Source: Lachnospiraceae bacterium
GTDB lineage: Bacteria > Bacillota > Clostridia > Lachnospirales > Lachnospiraceae
Length of the DNA: 56,459 bases
NCBI GenBank assembly: GCA_910574745.1
Contig: CAJTCE010000026.1
Span: 1 to 56,459, forward strand
Direction: 5' to 3'
Positions within the stretch are counted from its first letter, which is position 1, and each line of letters begins with the position of its first letter. A program made the position numbers and the translations under genes. The notes under the pieces were generated by a model, which searched no databases, was not told where the DNA came from, and worked only from the letters and a program-made list of their open reading frames with translations. This document shows positions 52,086-56,459 of this stretch, piece by piece.

Positions 52086-53494
52086 ACCTGTCTCCTTTCC
52101 TGTAACATCACCGTTACACTGAACTCATTTTTCTTTATCTTGATATCTACGTCCCCCATATATTCTTGCGCTTCCCTCTTTACATTGGAAAGCCCGAACC
52201 CGTGCATGGAACCTTTCTTTCCGAAAGGCTCTTTTTCCTTTGTAGAGATTGGGAGGTTCGTATCCGCATCCATGATGATCTCTCCTTCAAACGGGTTTCT
52301 AACCTCGATCAGGAAGAACTTTCTCTTCTGCCTGCTGGAAATAATAATATACCTGTCGCCCTGCCGCATTTTCCCGCAGGCTTCCAAGGCGTTCTGCAGC
52401 AGGTTATTTATAATGATGCCGATGTCATAGGCATCATACTTTTCCGATCCCGGGTAGGTAAATTCTGACCGGAACCGTATGCCCTGCTTTTCCGCAGCTT
52501 TCTGCCTGTCGTTCACAATCACGTCAGTAACGGTATTCCCTGTCTTTATGGAAAACTCAAAGGCATCCATGCTCTCATCCATTCTGGAAATGTAATTCCC
52601 CACGTCCCCATAGTTCCCGCTCTCAAGCAGCCCCTTGATATTGGTCAGATGATTTCTCATCTCATGCTTCATCCGGCGTATGCCGTCATAAAACTGCTCC
52701 ACCTCCGCCATCCGTTCCTGTATGGCATGGACCTGTTGCTGTTCCACAAAATATCTTTTCTTTTCCGCCTGAAGCCCTGCCACTTTCTGATAAGATATTA
52801 TGGTCACCAGAATACTGGCATAAAATAGTGCTGCAGACACAGGTACAATCCCTATCAGCACCGGGTACTGCTCATAAAGCCGAATAATCAAATCCCCCTT
52901 AGCCACCACTGTCAGAATCCGGAATAGGATATTTACAAACAAGATGCCCGTCACAGGCGCCAGCAACAGATAGCACAATTCCCCTATATGCAGCTCTATC
53001 CTGCATTTTTTGATTTCATGTGCCACCATATACAACAGCACGAAAAAAAGCATAAACTGTAACAGTTCTACCATGAAAAAATTCAAAGCAGTGTTCTGCA
53101 ATACCTTCGCCGCATCCGCCCCCTTTCCGCAATACCTGATTATATAAAAATTCACGCTCACCACCGCCAGCGAACTCAAGTTCCTGATGCAGAAGAATAC
53201 TACACCCATGAACAGTGCAGCTTTCTTTTCCATCCCTAAATACCTTGCCGCCAGCGTCAGCAGGACTATTACTGAAATCATGCAGACCAATGTTCCCATA
53301 CTGACTGCCATGTTAAAAAAATAGATGATAGAATAGGATGCAAACACAGTCAGCATCTTTATGATATCTGCCGGATGCCCCCTTTTCCGCCCCGCCATAT
53401 ACGGATAGAAAAATGCCGTCAGACAGCAGGCATACAGAATGACTTCAATCCCCACCGCTGTATTTTGGAACAGTGTGAAACTTGCCTCGCTCAA
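52082..53494 (-). CDS. GHKL sensor kinase (AgrC-like)
   Basis: 470 residues: about six membrane segments in the first 230 (VILYACCLTAFFYPYMAG; LGMEKKAALFMGVVFFCI; LLAPVTGILFVNILF), a helix with phospho-acceptor His in RRMKHEMRNHLTNIKGLLES, then a GHKL ATPase with NNLLQNALEACGKM and GFGLSNVKREAQEYMG. This layout is that of peptide-sensing kinases such as AgrC. No AgrB/AgrD-like genes are adjacent. It is 11 nt downstream of the regulator gene. Confidence 0.9.
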   Translation of the reverse strand: MSEASFTLFQNTAVGIEVILYACCLTAFFYPYMAGRKRGHPADIIKMLTVFASYSIIYFFNMAVSMGTLVCMISVIVLLTLAARYLGMEKKAALFMGVVFFCIRNLSSLAVVSVNFYIIRYCGKGADAAKVLQNTALNFFMVELLQFMLFFVLLYMVAHEIKKCRIELHIGELCYLLLAPVTGILFVNILFRILTVVAKGDLIIRLYEQYPVLIGIVPVSAALFYASILVTIISYQKVAGLQAEKKRYFVEQQQVHAIQERMAEVEQFYDGIRRMKHEMRNHLTNIKGLLESGNYGDVGNYISRMDESMDAFEFSIKTGNTVTDVIVNDRQKAAEKQGIRFRSEFTYPGSEKYDAYDIGIIINNLLQNALEACGKMRQGDRYIIISSRQKRKFFLIEVRNPFEGEIIMDADTNLPISTKEKEPFGKKGSMHGFGLSNVKREAQEYMGDVDIKIKKNEFSVTVMLQERRQV

Positions 53495-53505
53495 TGACAG
53501 CCCTC

Positions 53506-54210
53506 CTATTTCATAAACTGCAGGTACGCTTTTACAAAATCTTCATACTTATATTTTGAAATCAGGAGCTTATCCCCATTTGTCAGCGTTACCTCTGTTT
53601 TGTTGTATTCATCCACATAGGACAGATTGACCAGATAGCCTTTGTGGACACGGCAGAACTGCCCCTGCAGTTCTTCTTCCAGATCGCTCATTTTTGCATA
53701 ATACTCCAAAACCCCGTCCTTCATATGGACGGCTATCTTATGGTTCTGGCTTTCCATGTAATAGATGTCGCTTAACGGTATTGTTTTTCCCGTATTCCCA
53801 TACTGGATCATCAACGCTCTTTTACCCTGCCCAGCCTGCTGTGCCGCCCTTTGAAAAATCTCGGCAAACCGCCCTTCGTCAATGGGCTTCAGCAGATACT
53901 GGAAAGCCCCCACGTCAAAGGCATCATACACATATTTTTCATAGCCCGTGACAAATATGATGACGGGCTGTTTGATATCTTCCATGCCTCTGATCCGTTT
54001 TGCCATTTCCATACCATCCATTGATGAATCCGGACCTTTCAGCTCAACGTCAAGAAACAGCAGGTCACATTCAGCCCTCGCTAAAAGATAGTCCTCCGCC
54101 GTGGCATATTCCGTAACCTCACACTCCACTCCCTGTTTCCGAACCAGCGAACAGATGTAGCTCCTTATATTTTTTTCATCATCACAGACCGCTATTTTGA
54201 TTGCCTCCAC
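53506..54210 (-). CDS. LytTR response regulator (AgrA-like)
   Basis: 234 residues. Receiver domain about 1-120 with CDDEKNI, LLFLDVELKGP (Asp) and QYLLKPIDEG; LytTR domain about 140-234 (ESQNHKIAVHMKDGVLEYY, CRVHKGYLVNLSYVDEYNK, KLLISKYKYEDF). LytTR proteins bind direct repeats upstream of quorum or bacteriocin-type genes; the leaderless genes downstream are likely targets. Confidence 0.93.
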   Translation of the reverse strand: MEAIKIAVCDDEKNIRSYICSLVRKQGVECEVTEYATAEDYLLARAECDLLFLDVELKGPDSSMDGMEMAKRIRGMEDIKQPVIIFVTGYEKYVYDAFDVGAFQYLLKPIDEGRFAEIFQRAAQQAGQGKRALMIQYGNTGKTIPLSDIYYMESQNHKIAVHMKDGVLEYYAKMSDLEEELQGQFCRVHKGYLVNLSYVDEYNKTEVTLTNGDKLLISKYKYEDFVKAYLQFMK

Positions 54211-54565
54211 CTCCTTCTTTCAGCATTTATCCCTAAAAATGCTTTACTTCGTGTATCGGAAAAATAATAATATTTTTAACTCCGACAGCGTGAATAGACG
54301 ATTTGACAGCGTAACTGGATTGACATTTTTTATCCTTAATATCCCCTCTGCCGCTCTCAATATCCCTCACAAAAGGGGCGGCTGCCCCCGCAAGGCGGCA
54401 CAAACGCAAACCGCCGTGTAAGCATATTACCTCTGATTTTCCCGCTTTCCAAGCGGTTTCTGCTGTCAGGCCTGTCTACGGAAACGGCAGACCGCCGCAT
54501 ATGGTGGTAAACCATCTGCAGCGGCCTTTGCTTAATCAATGGTATCTTTTCCAGCCTCGCCACAA
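54211..54565. other. Gap upstream of the two-component operon
   Basis: No convincing gene. It contains GC-rich palindromic pieces (ATGGT/ACCAT near 54500 and CCGCC-type repeats at 54395-54420) probably left from an integrated element. The promoter for the LytTR operon should lie near 54230-54290. Confidence 0.35.
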
Positions 54566-54867
54566 TTATTTCATCATAAGAATCGTAATCCTATTTATTA
54601 GGCTCATAGGCATTACTTTGGAAAATAGAACCAACAGCTTATTATATATCCCCGGAATAACCAGCCTTCTTCCTTTCATCATTTTGCGATAAGCAATCCC
54701 CACTACTTTTTCCGGCTTCATAACTGCAATCCTGAATAGCAATGTATTTTGAATGTTTGCTTTTGCAGCAAATTCTGTCTCCGTTGCCCCCGGACATAAA
54801 GTAGTTACTTTTATCCCTGCTTTACCAAGTTCGCCACATAAAGCATTTGAAAAAGACATAATATCAG
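54566..54867 (-). pseudogene. Short-chain dehydrogenase/reductase, cut by the IS
   Basis: About 100 residues of an SDR C-terminus: DIMSFSNALCGELGKAGIKV, TTLCPGATETEFAAKAN and MMKGRRLVIPGIYNKLLVLF. The cut falls just after the expected Tyr-x3-Lys motif (normally Y-ASKAxxxSFSxAL). The N-terminal Rossmann part would lie beyond the IS. The start codon predicted inside the IS end is not meaningful. Confidence 0.75.
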
Positions 54868-54874
54868 GGCACTG

Positions 54875-54905
54875 AAAAACTCCCATTTTTTGAGTGGGAG
54901 TTTTT
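54875..54905 (-). terminator. Terminator at the IS left end
   Basis: Perfect 11-bp stem AAAAACTCCCA / TGGGAGTTTTT with a 9-nt loop; either strand has a T-tract, so it can stop transcripts in both directions and may also be part of the IS end. Confidence 0.75.
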
Positions 54906-54961
54906 CATATTTAGAATTTTTATGCTTTAGTTTTTTAAAAGTTTTGGAAACATGCCATGAC

Positions 54962-56434
54962 CTATGCCATAGCGTGTTCTTTCAGCTTCACGATTCTTTT
55001 TATATTTGCTGTGAACGCCGTAAAATACATTTGAAGGCACATTGCAAACAGCCCCCTTGAATCTGCTCTTCGCAATCCGTGGGCTTCTTTTAATTCCCCA
55101 TTCTTTTCTTCTATTCGGTGGCGGATTTTCATCCGTTCCTTAAACATTTCACTGGCTTCAAATTTCAGTCTTTCCTGATTCTTCTGACTTACTTGGGTAA
55201 TGCTGTAGCTACGCACTTTTGATGTTGACTTTCCAACATGACAGTTTTCTCTTAATGGACACTTTCGGCATTTGACTTTACTGAACACATACCTTAAATA
55301 TGTATTTCCATTTTGGGCTGCCCTTTTCTCTATGCGCGTCGCAAGCTCCCAAGCCGGACATTGCAGCATCCCTGCATCTTTATTAAAACAAAAACCTTCT
55401 TCCAGCCTTCCGTTTGCTGCAGCCACTACTGCGGTATTGGTTCGAGCTATCAATGTAATCTCTTCTCCGCAAGTTTCCAGATTATCATCACTGACATATG
55501 CCATACCACCTATAACTTCTGTCACTTTTATCCCATTTTTCTGAGCCTTTTCTATCAGTCCTGGTAATTCTGGACCATCTGGTGCCCCTCCATGTGTTAC
55601 GCTTATCCCGGCAATCAGCCGTTCTTCTGTCATTGCTATATGGTTTTTATATCCGTAAAATGTACTGGTTGCTGTTTTGTGTCCAAATCGGGCATCCTTA
55701 TCATCTTTTGAACGGATTTCCCTAATCTGTTCATTTTCAAGCAGTTCCTTCATCTTTTTTGCAGTTTCCTGTATCTTTTGATTCCCACAGTCTGCTATAT
55801 CTTCCTCTAATGCCTGAAGTAGATTCTTTGTATAAGCGATTTCTTCGTCTAATCCGGCTTCCAAGGATGGCTTTTCCGGAAATTTCTCCGATAATTCGTA
55901 AGCATTTTTGTAGATTTCTTTTCGAAGCTGCTTACTCATATCCCGCAAAATCTGGGTAGGGGATTTCGCACGAACAGCTGCATTCGTATGGGTAGAATCT
56001 ACAATAATAGTTCCTGATTTTATCAGTCCTTTATCCAAAGCCTGCTGTATTGTTTCTTTCAGCATTTCTTCTAAGATATCTTCCGTAATGCGAGTTTTTC
56101 TGAATTTTGTAAGAAGGCTGGGGTCAATCATTTTTGCTTCGGGCTCTAAATCCAGAAAATATTTGTATGCCATATCTGTCTGTGCACTGCTGATTAGGAT
56201 TTCATCAGACAAATCATACAGTTTTTTCAGAAACAGAAGTTTAAACATCATTTCCGGTTCTTTTGCCGGACGGCCAAAATGTTCACAGTACTGTTTACGA
56301 AGCATAGGATTTACAAAACTAAAATCTATATTCTCTTTAATTCTACGCAGAAGATGATTATTGGGAATGATTACTTCATAAATTCCCTGATAAGGCGACA
56401 ATGATAGCTTTAGCTGTGAATTATCTTTTAACAT
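54962..56434 (-). CDS. IS1182-family transposase with a lost catalytic Asp
   Basis: 490 residues. N-terminal DUF772-like domain (SLSPYQGIYEVIIPNNHLLRR, FVNPMLRKQYCEHFGRPAKEPEMMFKLL), DDE core with first Asp in GTIIVDSTHTNA, cysteine cluster VKCRKCPLRENCHVG, and the C-terminal Glu region RIEEKNGELKEAHGLRRAD. The second acidic residue is expected in a VIGDxAY motif; here it reads VIGGMAYVSDDN (GGT for GAT, one-base change). The protein is otherwise full length. It is probably inactive. Confidence 0.88.
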   Translation of the reverse strand: MLKDNSQLKLSLSPYQGIYEVIIPNNHLLRRIKENIDFSFVNPMLRKQYCEHFGRPAKEPEMMFKLLFLKKLYDLSDEILISSAQTDMAYKYFLDLEPEAKMIDPSLLTKFRKTRITEDILEEMLKETIQQALDKGLIKSGTIIVDSTHTNAAVRAKSPTQILRDMSKQLRKEIYKNAYELSEKFPEKPSLEAGLDEEIAYTKNLLQALEEDIADCGNQKIQETAKKMKELLENEQIREIRSKDDKDARFGHKTATSTFYGYKNHIAMTEERLIAGISVTHGGAPDGPELPGLIEKAQKNGIKVTEVIGGMAYVSDDNLETCGEEITLIARTNTAVVAAANGRLEEGFCFNKDAGMLQCPAWELATRIEKRAAQNGNTYLRYVFSKVKCRKCPLRENCHVGKSTSKVRSYSITQVSQKNQERLKFEASEMFKERMKIRHRIEEKNGELKEAHGLRRADSRGLFAMCLQMYFTAFTANIKRIVKLKEHAMA

Positions 56435-56459
56435 TGCAGAATCCCCCTTCCTTATATTT

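Larger units (their letters stand above)
54868..56459 (-). mobile_element. IS1182-like insertion sequence (right end not seen)
   Basis: The left boundary is set at 54868-54872, where SDR coding ends and GCACTGAAAAACTCCCA begins. It includes the terminator hairpin (54875-54905) and the whole transposase gene. Other end lies outside the window. Confidence 0.7.

Noticed and set aside
54357-54563. 68-residue minus frame
   Set aside because: No site, no resemblance; lies in GC-rich palindromic remains.
1-56459. tRNA, rRNA and common riboswitches
   Set aside because: No tRNA-like cloverleaf with CCA/TTCGA arms, no rRNA segment and no familiar riboswitch core seen by eye; a covariance search was not possible.

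Overview
The window looks like chromosome of a low- to mid-GC anaerobic Firmicute, most probably a gut Lachnospiraceae. The protein content fits this: FlxA-like and DUF6033-like proteins, a GH36 alpha-galactosidase with a GPH symporter, a bile-salt-hydrolase-type amidase, a VTC/DUF4956 module, TnpV and IS1182-type elements. This is judged from protein resemblance only; there is no rRNA or marker gene here. Most genes lie on the minus strand.

Layout. 1-4.6 kb: a decayed DUF975 gene, then an operon (transcribed leftward) of DUF1538 transporter, P-II-like regulator, ApbE lipoprotein and a frameshifted anchored protein. 4.7-5.3 kb: a gene with several lesions. 5.3-11.3 kb: a TetR-led operon (TetR, glycosyltransferase-like protein, GPH symporter, alpha-galactosidase) behind two matching operator palindromes. 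11.3-13.4 kb: bile salt hydrolase and a lipoprotein polysaccharide deacetylase. 13.7-20.5 kb: leaderless proteins, namely twin 500-residue proteins with a PPC-like domain, a DUF6033-like protein and three proteins sharing an FDxKA C-terminus, plus ybaK. 21-25.6 kb: MATE exporter and a VTC/DUF4956/carbohydrate-binding-domain module. 25.9-32.4 kb: TnpV remnant, two MSVNGIG-type proteins, YciI with a divergent WYL regulator, a second MATE and a FlxA-like protein. 32.5-41.5 kb: hybrid histidine kinase (split by a frameshift), PsiE-like protein, lipoprotein, ECF sigma/anti-sigma/HxlR operon, radical SAM protein, nitroreductase and a deleted HxlR gene. 41.5-48.3 kb: mobile-element-derived block with an ABC exporter, its two-component system and broken ICE or phage genes. 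48.4-54.2 kb: a LytTR/GHKL two-component system followed by a cluster of MSVNGIG proteins. 54.5-56.5 kb: an SDR gene cut by an IS1182-like element.

The most interesting signal is a dispersed set of cytoplasmic-looking proteins without signal peptides. One group shares the N-terminus M-S/N-V-N-G-I-G-x-x-G-Y-x-x-x-G-Y, another shares the C-terminus FDxKA, and two carry a PPC-like domain normally found outside the cell. Two of these operons have promoters with an identical GCCGATA box (sigma-28-like -10) spaced exactly 28 nt from a TTTCGTT box. A FlxA-like gene lies nearby, and one cluster starts with an ATGA overlap from an AgrC-like kinase gene. I infer a co-regulated set of non-classically exported (possibly flagellum-linked) or quorum-controlled proteins; export itself is not shown by the sequence.

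The window also holds much decay: internal stops, homopolymer frameshifts and short gene ends. Three frameshifts lie in single-base runs and could be assembly errors; the others have no such explanation.
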